A DNA stretch of 64,000 bases from Duganella sp. CF402 (GTDB lineage Bacteria; Pseudomonadota; Gammaproteobacteria; Burkholderiales; Burkholderiaceae_D), in assembly GCF_900109645.1 (NCBI RefSeq), contig NZ_FOBG01000001.1, positions 3,400,520-3,464,519 of the forward strand, read 5' to 3'. The position numbers were made by a program, and so were the translations under genes. Below the pieces are notes generated by a model, which was given only the letters and a program-made list of their open reading frames with translations, made no database searches and was not told where the DNA came from. Below, in pieces: positions 8,481 to 18,170 of this stretch. Positions within the stretch are counted from its first letter, which is position 1. Each line of letters begins with the position of its first letter.

Positions 8481-9107
8481 CTATTGACTTTGCGGAAGGC
8501 CCTTTACTACGCGCAATCCCGCGATAGCGCTCACTAACGCGGGCTCTTGCAGTGCCTTTTGATTAAGCAGTTTTTGATAATATTCCCAATCAAACAACGG
8601 CCCCGGATCGGTTTTCCGGCCCGGCGCGATGTGTTCATGTCCCTGCACGTCGGCCAACGGATAGTGCTGCTTCAGCGCCAGCGTCAGTTCGGCCAGCGCG
8701 TCGTACTGCGCCGCCTCGAACGGCACGAAATCGCTGCCTTCCAGCTCCACACCGATAGCAAAATCATTACATTTCTCGCGCCCGCAAAAGCGCGACACGC
8801 CGGCATGCCAGGCGCGATCGTTGGCGGAAACGTATTGAATTACCTTGCCGTCCCGGCGGATAAAAAAGTGGCTGGAAACCTTCAGGCCACGCAGGTCGGC
8901 GAACGAGGGGTCAGCATTATAATCGATCCGGCCGGTGAACAGGTCGGACACGTGCGGACCGCCGAATTGGCCGCCCGGCAGCGAGATGTTGTGCACCACC
9001 AGCAGGGTGATGTCGTCCGGCGCCGGGCCGGGGCGCGCATCGAAATACGGGCTGTCGTAGCGCTGCGCCAGCGGCAGCCAGCCATCAAATCCACTCACCG
9101 CATTCAC
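8481..9107 (-). CDS. ampD: 1,6-anhydro-N-acetylmuramyl-L-alanine amidase
   Basis: A 208-residue zinc amidase of cell-wall recycling that removes the peptide from anhydromuropeptides in the cytoplasm. Zinc ligands fit the family: His in VHNISLPGG, and His and Asp in GHEHIAPGRKTDPGPLF; the catalytic Glu is in IGVELEGSD. The start is GTG at 9107, which overlaps the pilR stop as GTGA, so translation is probably coupled. Loss of AmpD activity derepresses AmpC-type beta-lactamases in other bacteria; no such gene is seen here. Confidence 0.92.
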   Translation of the reverse strand: MNAVSGFDGWLPLAQRYDSPYFDARPGPAPDDITLLVVHNISLPGGQFGGPHVSDLFTGRIDYNADPSFADLRGLKVSSHFFIRRDGKVIQYVSANDRAWHAGVSRFCGREKCNDFAIGVELEGSDFVPFEAAQYDALAELTLALKQHYPLADVQGHEHIAPGRKTDPGPLFDWEYYQKLLNQKALQEPALVSAIAGLRVVKGLPQSQ

Positions 9108-10540
9108 GTCTCCGGCTCCTGGATGTTCAGTTTCTGCATTTGATAGCGCAGCTGGCGGAAGCTGATGCCCAGCAGCTGCGCAGCTTGCGTGCGGTTGAAC
9201 TGGGTCTGCGCCAGCGCCCGCAGGATGATGTCGCGCTCGATCTGGTTCAGGTAGTCGGGCAGGCTGGCCGGCAGCGCATCGAGCGGCAGCGGCGGCGTGG
9301 CGACAGCCATCGGCGCGGTCGGCGCCGGCATCGGCACTATCGCCTCCACGGCTTCGGCCGGCTTGCCGCCTTTCAGCGCCAGGTCGCCGACCTCGATCAC
9401 GCCATCGTCGGCAAAGGCCAGCGCCCGTTCGAGGATGTTTTCCAGCTCGCGCACATTGCCGGGGAAGGAATAGCCTTTCAACGCTTCCAGCACGCCGGTC
9501 CCCAGCACCACCTTGTGCTCGAAGGTGCCGAGCCGTTCGAGGATGGCGCCGGTCAGTTCGCCCAGATCGTCGAGCCGCTCGCGCAGCGGTGGCAGCGTCA
9601 GTTCGATCACGTTCAGGCGGTAGAACAAATCCTGGCGGAAGCTGCCCTGCTCCACGCACTGCGCCAGGTTCTTGTGGGTGGCGCTGACGATGCGCACATC
9701 GACCGGCTCCTCGGCGGTGGCGCCGATCTTGCGCACGCGCCGCTCCTGGATCGCGCGCAGCAGCTTGACCTGCATCGCCAGCGGCAGGTCGGCCACTTCG
9801 TCGAGCATCAGGGTGCCGCCATTGGCGGCCTGGAAGAAGCCTTCGCGGTCGTCGGCCGCGCCGGTGAAAGAGCCCTTGCGGTAGCCGAAGAACTCCGCTT
9901 CCATCAGCGCTTCCGGGATCGCGCCGCAGTTGACGGCGATGAAGGGCTTGCCGGCACGCGAGCTTTGCGCATGGATTTCGCGCGCCGCCAGTTCCTTGCC
10001 GCTGCCCGATTCGCCGTGGATGTAGACCGGCGCCATCGAGCGCGCCAGCCGCGCGATCTGCGCGCGCAGCGCCTGGATCACGGCCGACTCGCCGCGCAGG
10101 CGGCTGGTGACCGGCGTCGCGCTTGGCGCCGGCGCTGCTTCCGGTCCGGCGTTCAGGCGCAGCGCCGACTGCACCATCACGCGCAGCTGGTCCAGCGCCA
10201 CCGGCTTGGAGATGTAATCGAAGGCGCCGGCTTTCAGCGCCACCACCGCGTTGTCGGCGCTGCCGAAGGCGGTCACCACCGCCACCGGCGTGTTCTTGTA
10301 GGCGGCCGTGACTTCGCGCACCAGCTCCAGCCCCAGGCCGTCCGGCAGGCGCATATCGGTCAGCACCAGTTGGTATTCCGTCCCTGCCAGCAGCGCGCGC
10401 GCCTCGGCCAGCGTGGCCGCGCTGTCGACGTCCAGCCCCATTTTCAGCAGGGTCAGTTCCAGCAGTTCGCGCAGGTCGGCCTCGTCGTCGACGACCAGCA
10501 CGCGCGGCGAACGCGGGGCCTGAGGGGAACGTGCACTCAT
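9104..10540 (-). CDS. pilR: Sigma-54-dependent response regulator PilR
   Basis: A 478-residue NtrC-type activator. The receiver domain is near residues 12-125 (VVDDE, phospho-acceptor Asp in [11 protein letters not shown], Lys in YISKP). The AAA+ domain is near 150-380 (Walker A GESGSGKE, sigma-54 contact loop GSFTGA, Walker [10 protein letters not shown], arginine finger region [14 protein letters not shown]). A Fis-type helix-turn-helix closes the protein ([20 protein letters not shown]). GSFTGA is the form I recall for PilR proteins. It overlaps the sensor gene by one base (TAATG). PilS/PilR usually controls the type IV pilin gene, which is not in this window. Confidence 0.92.
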   Translation of the reverse strand: MSARSPQAPRSPRVLVVDDEADLRELLELTLLKMGLDVDSAATLAEARALLAGTEYQLVLTDMRLPDGLGLELVREVTAAYKNTPVAVVTAFGSADNAVVALKAGAFDYISKPVALDQLRVMVQSALRLNAGPEAAPAPSATPVTSRLRGESAVIQALRAQIARLARSMAPVYIHGESGSGKELAAREIHAQSSRAGKPFIAVNCGAIPEALMEAEFFGYRKGSFTGAADDREGFFQAANGGTLMLDEVADLPLAMQVKLLRAIQERRVRKIGATAEEPVDVRIVSATHKNLAQCVEQGSFRQDLFYRLNVIELTLPPLRERLDDLGELTGAILERLGTFEHKVVLGTGVLEALKGYSFPGNVRELENILERALAFADDGVIEVGDLALKGGKPAEAVEAIVPMPAPTAPMAVATPPLPLDALPASLPDYLNQIERDIILRALAQTQFNRTQAAQLLGISFRQLRYQMQKLNIQEPET

Positions 10541-12237
10541 TAAACAGCCTTTCCTTGCGTCTGCCCGTGCGAGGCGAAAGTAATGACAAAGCGCCCGCTC
10601 AACGCCGGGCTGCCGTCGGCGCTGTCCCTGTTATCAAAACGGTATTCATAGTCCAGCCGCGCTTCGTTATTCAAACACAATTCCCGCGCCAGATACAGCC
10701 CCAGCCCGGTGCCCTTGCTGGAGGTGGTGTAAAACGGCTCGAACAAGTGGGCCCGCACTTCGGGCGAAATGCCGGGGCCGTCGTCCTGCACATGCAGTTC
10801 CAGCCGCTGCGCCTTGTCGCGCACCGCGTCGAGGCGGATCGAAGCCGGCCCGCCGCTGGCGTAGCGCACCGCGTTGTTCAGCAGGTTGAGCACCACCTCG
10901 CGCAGGTGCAGCGCATCGAAGCGCACCAGCGTGCCCGGGGCCACCGTGACGTCGACGATCTCCGGCGCCAGCCCGTGGGTGTCGATGAATTCCGCGCGCA
11001 GCTCGGCCAGGAAGACGTCCAGCGCCAGCGGCTCGCTGTGCTGCTGCGCCTTGCGCGACAGCTGCAGGATGTCCTCCACCATGCGGTTGACGCGGCTGAC
11101 GTTGTCGCCAACGATCTTCAACAGGCGCTGGTGCACCGGGTCGCTGATGTCCTCGCCCAGCAGCGCGGTGGCGTGGCCGATGGCCGACAGCGGATTGCGC
11201 ACCTCGTGCGCGATGCTGGCGGTCAGGCGCCCCATCGAGGCCAGCTTCAATTGCTGCGCCTGATTTTCAATGCCGGTCACGTCCTGCAGGAAGATCACGC
11301 TGCGCGGCGCGCCCAGCCCGTGGGTGTCGGCGGCGGCGAAGCGCACTTTCAGATGCGCGGCCAGGTCGCGGCGCGCGCTCCAGGCGGCGGTCATGCCTTC
11401 CAGTGCGGCGTCGTTGAATGGTTTGATGGCCAGGAATGCGGTGGCCTGCGTGGTGTCTTCGCGCCAGGCGTGATAGGCCTGCGCCAGCGGCGCCAGCGCC
11501 ACGGCGGCCGACAGTTTGAACTTGAGCTCCGGCCCGACCAGGCCAAGCATCTGCTGCGCCGCCGGATTGCCGGCCACCACCTGCCCGTCCGCATCGACCA
11601 CCAGGATGCCGTCGCCGATGTTGGCCATCACCAGCCGGTTGACGGCCTGCTGCACGCTGATCTCGACCCCGCGCTGGTTGGCCAGTTCCTCCTGCCCGAT
11701 CAACTTGGCGGCCATGCGGTTCACCACCAGCACGGCGGCCAGGAAGGCGGCGCCGTACAAGCCGGCCTGCATCACATCGCGGTCGCTGTCGAACAGGAAG
11801 ATTTGCCAGGTGGTGTCGCCGAGCAGGAACAGCGTCACCAGCGAGGCGCAGAACAGCGCCACCACCAGCGGCGCCAGGATGGCCAGCCCGGCCAGCGGGA
11901 ACAAATACAGGATCGCCAGCCCGCTGCGCATGCCGCCGCCGGCCAGGTAGAGCAAGGAAATGATCGCCAGGTCGCAGGCGATCTGCGACAGCAGTTGCAG
12001 CACGAAGCGGCGCTGCACGTACACCGCCGACAATGCAAAGCCGATCGCCAGCCCGAGGTAGACCAGGCAGATTTGCAGGTAAAGATACTGGCCGGAGGCG
12101 CGCAGGCCGCGATTGTCGAAACTCAGGTAGACCAGCAGCACCAGCGCGATCACCACGCGCGTGGCGTTCAGCGTTTGCAGCGAGCGCCAGAAGGTAGCGC
12201 GCGATTCGGCCGACAGGGCTTGCAGGCGCGTGGTCAC
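10540..12237 (-). CDS. pilS: Sensor histidine kinase PilS
   Basis: A 565-residue membrane kinase. About six membrane segments lie in residues 25-180, then a PAS domain (MANIGDGILVVDADGQVVAGNPAA), a dimerisation domain with phospho-His in SIAHEVRNPLSAIGHA, and an ATPase domain with NNAVRYA, DDGPGI and GTGLGLYLARELC. The stretch LARELCLNNEARLDY is characteristic of PilS. The start is GTG at 12237, 12 bases after the previous stop, with only a weak ribosome-binding site, so it may depend on translation of the upstream gene. Confidence 0.9.
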   Translation of the reverse strand: MTTRLQALSAESRATFWRSLQTLNATRVVIALVLLVYLSFDNRGLRASGQYLYLQICLVYLGLAIGFALSAVYVQRRFVLQLLSQIACDLAIISLLYLAGGGMRSGLAILYLFPLAGLAILAPLVVALFCASLVTLFLLGDTTWQIFLFDSDRDVMQAGLYGAAFLAAVLVVNRMAAKLIGQEELANQRGVEISVQQAVNRLVMANIGDGILVVDADGQVVAGNPAAQQMLGLVGPELKFKLSAAVALAPLAQAYHAWREDTTQATAFLAIKPFNDAALEGMTAAWSARRDLAAHLKVRFAAADTHGLGAPRSVIFLQDVTGIENQAQQLKLASMGRLTASIAHEVRNPLSAIGHATALLGEDISDPVHQRLLKIVGDNVSRVNRMVEDILQLSRKAQQHSEPLALDVFLAELRAEFIDTHGLAPEIVDVTVAPGTLVRFDALHLREVVLNLLNNAVRYASGGPASIRLDAVRDKAQRLELHVQDDGPGISPEVRAHLFEPFYTTSSKGTGLGLYLARELCLNNEARLDYEYRFDNRDSADGSPALSGRFVITFASHGQTQGKAV

Positions 12238-12249
12238 GGCCGCCGGGCG

Positions 12250-12543
12250 TTATGCGGACGGCAGTGCGGCGTGGGCCGCGCTGCAATAGTCACGGCCGTT
12301 GGCCTGCACCGTTTCCGAGGCCGGATAGAAGATGCCGCAGTGCGCGCATTGCAGCATCACCTCGGCGTCGTTGGCCGCCTGCGAACGCGAACGCGCTTGC
12401 GGCGACGGCGACGGCGCCGGCTGCTGCGGCGGCTGTTGTTGGCGGAACTGCTGCTGGTGGCGCTTCTGCGCCTCGCGGATCTTGGAACGGATCGCGAAGA
12501 TCACCAGGAATACCAGCGCCAACCAGAAAATAATACGGCTCAT
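12250..12543 (-). CDS. PP0621-family small membrane protein
   Basis: A 97-residue protein with one N-terminal membrane helix (IIFWLALVFLVIFAI), a Gln/Pro-rich linker, and a C-terminal domain with CAHCG and a later Cys-x-x-His (YCSAAH) that could form a small metal site. ATG 12543 is chosen over a TTG six bases upstream because AAGGG is well placed. Its start overlaps the stop of the cytochrome-assembly gene (ATGA) and it precedes pilS, an arrangement common in beta- and gammaproteobacteria. Function unknown. Confidence 0.85.
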   Translation of the reverse strand: MSRIIFWLALVFLVIFAIRSKIREAQKRHQQQFRQQQPPQQPAPSPSPQARSRSQAANDAEVMLQCAHCGIFYPASETVQANGRDYCSAAHAALPSA

Positions 12544-13343
12544 GCCCAACCCTTATGCAAAACCACTTCAAACACAAAACGGCTGCCGACGTAGGCCAGC
12601 AGCAAAGTCGCAAAGCCGGCCAGCGTGAAACTCAGCGCCGTCTTGCCGCGCCAGCCACGGAAGCGGCGGCCGGCCAGCAGCGCGGCAAACAGCACCCACG
12701 ACAGCAGCGTGAACACCGACTTGTGATCCCATTTCAGCGCCTGCCCGAACAGCTGTTCCGAGAACACGATGCCCGACAACACGGTCAGGGTCAGGAAGGC
12801 GAAGCCGAAGCCTATCATGCGGAACAACAGCTTTTCCATCGTCAGCAGCGCCGGCAGCTGGTCCAGCGCGCCGGACAAAAAGGACTGGCGGTCGGTGCGC
12901 GCATGCAGGCGCGCCTCCTGCAAGGCCATCAGCACGGCGTGGAAGGCGGCGATGGTCAGCGTCGAATACGCCATCGTGGCGATCGCGATGTGCCAGCCGA
13001 ACAGCGGCGACTTGCCCTCCAGCGGCACCAGGTTGCCGGGGAAGAGCAGCTGCAGCAGCGCCGCCACGGCGGCCACCGGCATCACCAGCCGGCGCAAGCC
13101 GTCCAGGCTGAAGTTCTGGTTCTCGATCCAGTAGGCCGCTACCGACACCCACAGGGCCGACGACAGCATGGCGGCAAAGCCGAAGCGCAGCGCGCCGCCG
13201 GCGGCGATTTCCGACCACAGGCCGGCGCCATGCAGCAGCCATGCGGCCAGGGTGACGGCCGAAATCAGGCCGCCCCGGCGCGATGGCAGCGCGGCGCACA
13301 CTATATACAGCACGATGGCTGCGATAAAAGAATAAGTCTGCAT
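12540..13343 (-). CDS. Cytochrome c assembly family protein (CcsA/YpjD-like)
   Basis: A 267-residue integral membrane protein with about eight hydrophobic segments. Family features are FGWHIAIATMAYSTLTIAAFHAVL and, near the C-terminus, KWDHKSVFTLLSWVLF, each with a histidine that could bind haem. Relatives assist haem handling for c-type cytochromes. In many proteobacteria this gene lies next to ffh; here an ABC-importer, M48 and YjgN block separates them. It is the first gene of the run leading to pilR and ampD. Confidence 0.85.
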   Translation of the reverse strand: MQTYSFIAAIVLYIVCAALPSRRGGLISAVTLAAWLLHGAGLWSEIAAGGALRFGFAAMLSSALWVSVAAYWIENQNFSLDGLRRLVMPVAAVAALLQLLFPGNLVPLEGKSPLFGWHIAIATMAYSTLTIAAFHAVLMALQEARLHARTDRQSFLSGALDQLPALLTMEKLLFRMIGFGFAFLTLTVLSGIVFSEQLFGQALKWDHKSVFTLLSWVLFAALLAGRRFRGWRGKTALSFTLAGFATLLLAYVGSRFVFEVVLHKGWA

Positions 13344-13375
13344 CCCGGCAGTCTACACCATCATTTAAACCAGCA

Positions 13376-14167
13376 TCAGTCCACGGCAGCCATGCGCAGC
13401 TCGTCGTGATGATGGCGCTGCTGCTCTTCCATCACCAGCTGGCCCAGCTCGCGCTTGAGGGCATTGAATTCGGCGGACGCCGGATCGCGCAGGCGCGGCA
13501 GGTCGATCAAGATATCGCGCTTGACGGTGCCGGGGCGATAGGTCATCACCACGATGCGGTCGGCCAGGTAAATCGCCTCCTCGATCGAGTGGGTGACGAA
13601 GATGATGGTCTTTTTCAGCTCGGACCAGATGCGCAGCAGTTCATCCTGCAGGTTGCGGCGCGTGAGCGCGTCCAGGGCGCCGAACGGCTCGTCCATCAGC
13701 ATGATGGGCGAATCGAGCGCCAGCACGCGGGCGATCGCCACCCGCTGGCGCATCCCGCCCGACAGGTCTTTCGGGTAGCGGTTGCGGAAGTCCTGCAGGG
13801 ACAGCATGTTGAGCAGCTTGTCAACCGTGGCCGTGACCTGCGCTTTCGGCTGGCCCTTGATCTCCAGGCCGAAGCCGATATTGTCGGCCACCGTCATCCA
13901 CGGGAACAGCGCGTATTCCTGGAACACCATGCCGCGCTCCGGACCGGGCGCGGTCACCAGCCTGCCGTCGGCGGTGATGCTGCCGGACGACGGCGGCGCA
14001 AAGCCGGCCACCGCGTTCAGCAGGGTCGACTTGCCGCAGCCGGAAGGACCGAGCAGGCACACGAACTGGCCCTGCGGGATTTCCAGGTTGATGTCCTTGA
14101 GCGCCACCACTTCGCGTTCGGCGGTCTGGAACACCTTGTTCACTTGCGAGACGAGGATGTGCGACAT
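13376..14167 (-). CDS. ABC importer ATP-binding protein (NrtD/SsuB/TauB family)
   Basis: A 263-residue ATPase with Walker A GPSGCGKST, Q-loop VFQEYALFPW, signature LSGGMRQR, Walker B IMLMDEPFGALD and switch His in VTHS. This subfamily energises uptake of nitrate, taurine, alkanesulfonates or thiamine precursors. It overlaps the permease stop (TGATG), forming a three-gene operon with the permease and binding protein. The substrate is not decided by sequence; no sulfonate monooxygenase or nitrate reductase gene lies nearby. Confidence 0.93.
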   Translation of the reverse strand: MSHILVSQVNKVFQTAEREVVALKDINLEIPQGQFVCLLGPSGCGKSTLLNAVAGFAPPSSGSITADGRLVTAPGPERGMVFQEYALFPWMTVADNIGFGLEIKGQPKAQVTATVDKLLNMLSLQDFRNRYPKDLSGGMRQRVAIARVLALDSPIMLMDEPFGALDALTRRNLQDELLRIWSELKKTIIFVTHSIEEAIYLADRIVVMTYRPGTVKRDILIDLPRLRDPASAEFNALKRELGQLVMEEQQRHHHDELRMAAVD

Positions 14168-15000
14168 CAGTTCTCCAATCCACGGTGCCAGCGCAGCAGG
14201 TAGTTATTCAGCTTGTTCATGCCGACGTCGATGGCCAAGCCGATCAGGCCAATCGTAATCATGCCGGCGATGATTTTGTCGGACCAGAAGTACTCGCGCG
14301 CTTCGAGGATGCGGAAGCCGAGGCCATTGTTCACCGCCACCATCTCGGCCACGATCACCACGATGAAGGCGGTGCCGATGCCGATCCGCACGCCGGACAG
14401 GATGTAAGGCACGGCCGCCGGCAGGATCACGCGGGTGAACATGGTGAAGCCGGAGGCGCCGAGGTTGCGCGCGGCGCGGATGTAAATCCCGTCGACCTGG
14501 CGCACGCCGGCGATGGTATTCATCAGCACCGGGAAGAAAGCGCCCAGCGCGATCAGGAACACGGCCGGCGGGTTACCGAGCCCGAACCACAGCATCGACA
14601 AGGGGATGTAGGCGATCGGCGGGATCGGCCGCACCATCTGCACCAGCACATTGAACCAGTCGTAGACGCGGTTGCTCATGCCCATCGCCAGCCCGAGCGG
14701 CAGGGCCAGGCCGCCGCCGATCAGGAAGCCGACCACCACGCGGTACAAGCTGCTCAGGGAATCGGTAATCAGCTCGCCGGAGACGGCCCAGTGCAGCCAG
14801 CTGCCGGCGGCCGGATCATACGGCTGCAGCGGCAGCAGGTAGGCGATCCACTTCTCCGCCACCGCCAGCGGCGACGGCAGCACTTGCGGGTTGACCCAGC
14901 CCAGTGCGGCCACCGTTTGCCACACGGCCACCACCACGGCCGGCAGCACCAGGCCGATGCCGATCTGCCGCAAGGAAGACGCGCGCGCGGAGGCCGTCAT
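14167..15000 (-). CDS. ABC importer permease (TauC/SsuC family)
   Basis: A 277-residue inner-membrane protein with about six helices and the cytoplasmic EAA-type loop (RAARNLGASGFTMFTRVILPAAVPYILSG) that docks the ATPase. It is unusually long between helix 1 and the core, with an insertion around residues 40-75 (LPLQPYDPAAGSWLHWAVSGE). One-base overlaps with both neighbours indicate coupled translation. Confidence 0.92.
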   Translation of the reverse strand: MTASARASSLRQIGIGLVLPAVVVAVWQTVAALGWVNPQVLPSPLAVAEKWIAYLLPLQPYDPAAGSWLHWAVSGELITDSLSSLYRVVVGFLIGGGLALPLGLAMGMSNRVYDWFNVLVQMVRPIPPIAYIPLSMLWFGLGNPPAVFLIALGAFFPVLMNTIAGVRQVDGIYIRAARNLGASGFTMFTRVILPAAVPYILSGVRIGIGTAFIVVIVAEMVAVNNGLGFRILEAREYFWSDKIIAGMITIGLIGLAIDVGMNKLNNYLLRWHRGLEN

Positions 15001-15968
15001 TACTTCACGCCCAGCGATTTCTTGGCCGCGTCCAGCAGGTCGGTCTTGACCCAGTCCTTGGCCACCGGCGGCTTGGCCATGCGGCCGACGCCGGTCTTGA
15101 CCATCACGTCGGTGGTGATCTGGATGTGCTCGGGCGTGATGTCGTAGCTGTACGGCGAATTGCCGATGGCGTCGTCGAAATCATCCTTGGTGATCTGGCC
15201 TTTAAAGACCACCTCGCGCACATACTTCTCGGCCACCGCCTTGTTCTCGATGAACAGCTTGGTGGACTGGACGAAGCAGTTCATGAACTTCTCGGCCAGC
15301 GGGCGCTTCTCTTTATAGAACTTCTCGGTCATCACCATCGTGCGCACCGGCTCGCCGATCGGGGTGTCGTAGGGCTTGAGGATCTCGGTGCCGAAGCCCT
15401 TGTTGATGGCTTGCGAGGATTGCGGCTCGGACTGCATCATGGCGTCGATCTGCTTGCCGAGCAGCGCCTGATTAAGGTCGGCGTAGGCCAGGAACACCAG
15501 CTGCACATCCTTGCCCGGCTGGTCGGACACGGTCAGGCCGTTTTGCTGCAGCTCGGCCAGCAGCAGCACTTCCTGGATGCCGCCGCGCGTGACGCCGACT
15601 TTCTTGCCCTTGAGGTCCTTGACGGTTTTCAGTTTGAGGTCGGCGCGGCTGACCAATTGCGCGCCGCCCTTGGCAAAGCCGGCCACCACGAAGATCGGCG
15701 CGCCGCCGGCGCGGCCCGAGATGGCGGCCTCGGAGGCGGTGGTGCCGACATCGAGCTCGCCGGCGATAATCGCCTGCATCACATCGAGGCCCTTGGCGAA
15801 CACCCGCTCCTCGACCTTGATGCCGCACTTGGGCGCGATTTCCTTGATATACGAGACGGCGCCGTAGTGGGCGAACTTGAGGTTCCCCAGGCGGACGACT
15901 TCCTGGGCCTGGGCGCTGCCAACGGCGGCGGTCATGACTACGGCGGTGCAAAGCGCTTTCAGTTTCAT
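15000..15968 (-). CDS. ABC importer periplasmic binding protein (NMT1/taurine-like)
   Basis: A 322-residue exported protein with a Sec signal peptide (MKLKALCTAVVMTAAVGSAQA, cut after AQA). The fold resembles NMT1/SsuA binding proteins: LGNLKFAHYGAVSYI at the start, then KGLDVMQAIIAGELDVGTTASEAAISG and DLKGKKVGVTRGG. First gene of the importer operon, overlapping the permease start by one base. Ligand unknown. Confidence 0.9.
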   Translation of the reverse strand: MKLKALCTAVVMTAAVGSAQAQEVVRLGNLKFAHYGAVSYIKEIAPKCGIKVEERVFAKGLDVMQAIIAGELDVGTTASEAAISGRAGGAPIFVVAGFAKGGAQLVSRADLKLKTVKDLKGKKVGVTRGGIQEVLLLAELQQNGLTVSDQPGKDVQLVFLAYADLNQALLGKQIDAMMQSEPQSSQAINKGFGTEILKPYDTPIGEPVRTMVMTEKFYKEKRPLAEKFMNCFVQSTKLFIENKAVAEKYVREVVFKGQITKDDFDDAIGNSPYSYDITPEHIQITTDVMVKTGVGRMAKPPVAKDWVKTDLLDAAKKSLGVK

Positions 15969-16026
15969 CCGTCTCTCCCAAAAGGTGGTTTGAAGAAATC
16001 ATACCAAGCCCGGCAGGTCTTGCCTA

Positions 16027-17031
16027 TCAGCGCATTCTGACCCCGCGTATGCGCTCAAGGCGCTCGCTGCTGGGCGGGTGGCTGGACAGGTAGCCCATAT
16101 CGCCACCCTGCTGCTGTTCCAGCTTTTGCAGCTGGGTGAAGACCTCGACCAGCGGTTGCACGCCGAGACCGTTGTGCAGCATCATGGCGACCGCGTAATC
16201 GTCGGCGTCGCGCTCGGCGTCGCGCGAATACTTCATGTCCAGCAGCAGCGCCGGCGCGGTGGCCATCAGGGCCGACATGTCGCCGAACACCAGACCGGAA
16301 ATCGCCGTCACCACCGAGCCCTGGATCAGGCGGCGCATGCCGTGGTGATGGTGCAGGTGGCCCAGCTCGTGGCCCAGCACCGCCATCACGGCGTCGTCGC
16401 TGGCCAGCAGCTTGACCATCTGGTCGGTCATCACAATATCGCCCGACGGCAGCGCGAAGGCGTTGGGACCGACCCGGCTGCTACGGAATTGCAACCGCCA
16501 TGCCGGCGCCGCGCCCTCCCCCGGCGGCTGCAACTGGCGCAGACGCGCGGTCAGCGCGGCCTGCCGTTGCGGCGTCAAGGCCGACGGCGCGAGGATGTGT
16601 TTGTCGAGCAGCGCCAGCACGCCGTCGCCCAGCTGCCGCTCCACTTGCGGCGGCAGCGCGGCGGCGATGCCGGCCGCCAGCGCCGGCAACAGGTACAGAT
16701 AGCCGAGCCACAGCAGTGCCACTGTGGCGGCGGCCGAGGCCAGCACCGCGCGCCAGCTGTGCTGCAGGCGCACCACCAGGCCGTCGCGGTGGCCGGTCTC
16801 GTGCAACAGCGCGGCAAAAGCCTCGCCGTCGTCCACTTCGAGGAAGGCGCCGTCGGCAAAGCTGACTTTGCGCGCGGCGTGGCGGCTGCGCTCGGACACG
16901 TGCAGCGCCTGCAGCGGTTCGCGCCGTTCGGCCTCGCCGCGCAGCACGGCGTGGCCGTCTTCCACGCTCAGCGTGACGCGGTGCAGGCGCGAGCTGCGGC
17001 CGTCGAAATAGCGGGCGGCGACTGCGCTCAT
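16027..17031 (-). CDS. M48-family membrane metalloprotease
   Basis: A 334-residue protein with a DUF-type N-terminal part, one clear membrane stretch (AVLASAAATVALLWLGYLYLLPALAAGIAAAL, residues about 92-123) and the zinc motif HELGH (VMAVLGHELGHLHHHHG); a third ligand is likely the Glu in DAERDADDYA. The catalytic domain is probably periplasmic. The HELGH is followed by a His-rich run. It directly abuts the yjgN-like gene (TAAATG), so the two are likely co-expressed; a YjgN/M48 pairing is common in proteobacteria but its role is not known. Confidence 0.88.
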   Translation of the reverse strand: MSAVAARYFDGRSSRLHRVTLSVEDGHAVLRGEAERREPLQALHVSERSRHAARKVSFADGAFLEVDDGEAFAALLHETGHRDGLVVRLQHSWRAVLASAAATVALLWLGYLYLLPALAAGIAAALPPQVERQLGDGVLALLDKHILAPSALTPQRQAALTARLRQLQPPGEGAAPAWRLQFRSSRVGPNAFALPSGDIVMTDQMVKLLASDDAVMAVLGHELGHLHHHHGMRRLIQGSVVTAISGLVFGDMSALMATAPALLLDMKYSRDAERDADDYAVAMMLHNGLGVQPLVEVFTQLQKLEQQQGGDMGYLSSHPPSSERLERIRGVRMR

Positions 17032-18114
17032 TTACATCGACAAATCGAAATCGAAGAAATCGGCCGCGCCTTCGCCGGTGGCGCCGACGTCGTCCTGTGG
17101 CGCAGCCAGCACATCGTCCAGCGAACCTTCCGGCAGCAGCGCGATCGATTCAAGGCGGTAGCGCAGCGTGCGCACGCGGGCGAACGGCAGGAACAGGCCC
17201 AGCGTGCAGATCACGGCCAGGTAGTTGGTCAGCGTGATGAACACCATGCGGCCCCACTTCATGTCGGACTGGAAGCGGTGCTGCTCCAGGCTGGTGTGGT
17301 TCCACACCAGGTTTTGCGTCAACTGCATGAACAGCGGGTAGACCAGGAAGAACCAGGCGTAGCCTGCCAGCACCACGTAGCCGGCTTCGGCGGCGTGGGC
17401 GTCGGCGGCGCCGGCCGTGCCATCGGCCGGCGACACGCCCGCCATGATCAGCCACGCCAGCGCGCCAAAACCACCGAGGCCGATCAGCACAAACCAGCCA
17501 TACAGTTTATAAAAATCGCTGACCTCGGCGTCGAAGGAAAAGCGCGCAGTGCCGTAGCGGGCGCTGTTGTGGGTCCAGGCCTTGGCGCGCTGGTGCACAA
17601 ACGGGATGGCCAGGCCGGCGGTCACGCCGCTCAGCCACGGGCGCACCATGTAGTTGATGTAGGCGTCGTGCAGGTCGCCGGCAAAGCGGAAGCGCAGACC
17701 GCGGTAGCCGGTGTTGTGCAGGCGGAAGCGCACGCTCTTCCACATGAACCACGGCGCAACCGCCACCAGCAGCAGCACGCCCAGCACGGCCTGGCCGGGC
17801 GAGCCGCGCAGCGCCAGCGCATAAATGCCGACAAACAGCCCGGCCAGGATGCGGCCCTTGAGGATGGACACCGGATTGCCGTGGTACTCGAAGCTGCTGC
17901 CGGCCAGCTCGGTGCTGGAATAGAAGTACTGATTGCGGCGCACCTTGGCCCAGGCCGAATAGATGCCCAGCGTAACGATGGTCAGCAGCAGGTTGACGAT
18001 CCAGATGCGGAAATACTCGCTGCCGCTGGCGCGGAACGTGATGCGCTGCGGCCCCGGCGTCTCGGCGGCGGGCGCCGGCGGCGCGGTCGGGGCGGCGTCC
18101 AGTAACTGCTCCAT
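17032..18114 (-). CDS. DUF898 (YjgN) inner-membrane protein
   Basis: A 360-residue protein with several membrane segments and the family signatures FRASGSEYFRIWIVNLLLTIVTLGIYSAWAKVRRNQYFYSSTELAGSSFEYHGNP in pieces: FRIWIVN, LGIYSAWAKVRR and FEYHG. The C-terminal repeat of the motif (YLAVICTLGLFLPFARVRTLRYR) is also present. The N-terminal 25 residues are Pro/Ala-rich. Function unknown; it is paired with the M48 protease gene. The divergent gene is ffh. Confidence 0.85.
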   Translation of the reverse strand: MEQLLDAAPTAPPAPAAETPGPQRITFRASGSEYFRIWIVNLLLTIVTLGIYSAWAKVRRNQYFYSSTELAGSSFEYHGNPVSILKGRILAGLFVGIYALALRGSPGQAVLGVLLLVAVAPWFMWKSVRFRLHNTGYRGLRFRFAGDLHDAYINYMVRPWLSGVTAGLAIPFVHQRAKAWTHNSARYGTARFSFDAEVSDFYKLYGWFVLIGLGGFGALAWLIMAGVSPADGTAGAADAHAAEAGYVVLAGYAWFFLVYPLFMQLTQNLVWNHTSLEQHRFQSDMKWGRMVFITLTNYLAVICTLGLFLPFARVRTLRYRLESIALLPEGSLDDVLAAPQDDVGATGEGAADFFDFDLSM

Positions 18115-18170
18115 GCTGTCTCCTGTCAGGAATCAAATAGTTGCCAAGACGATGCGCTTTTTAGTCAATA

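Noticed and set aside
9800..9900. GSFTGA instead of GAFTGA in the sigma-54 contact loop of PilR
   Set aside because: At first it looked unusual, but to my recollection this variant is normal in PilR proteins, so it is not a finding.
8481..10589. One 702-codon frame spanning ampD and the pilR region
   Set aside because: Only the last ~208 codons (ampD) are real; the rest is an out-of-frame shadow of pilR with low-complexity Arg/Ala/Gly content.
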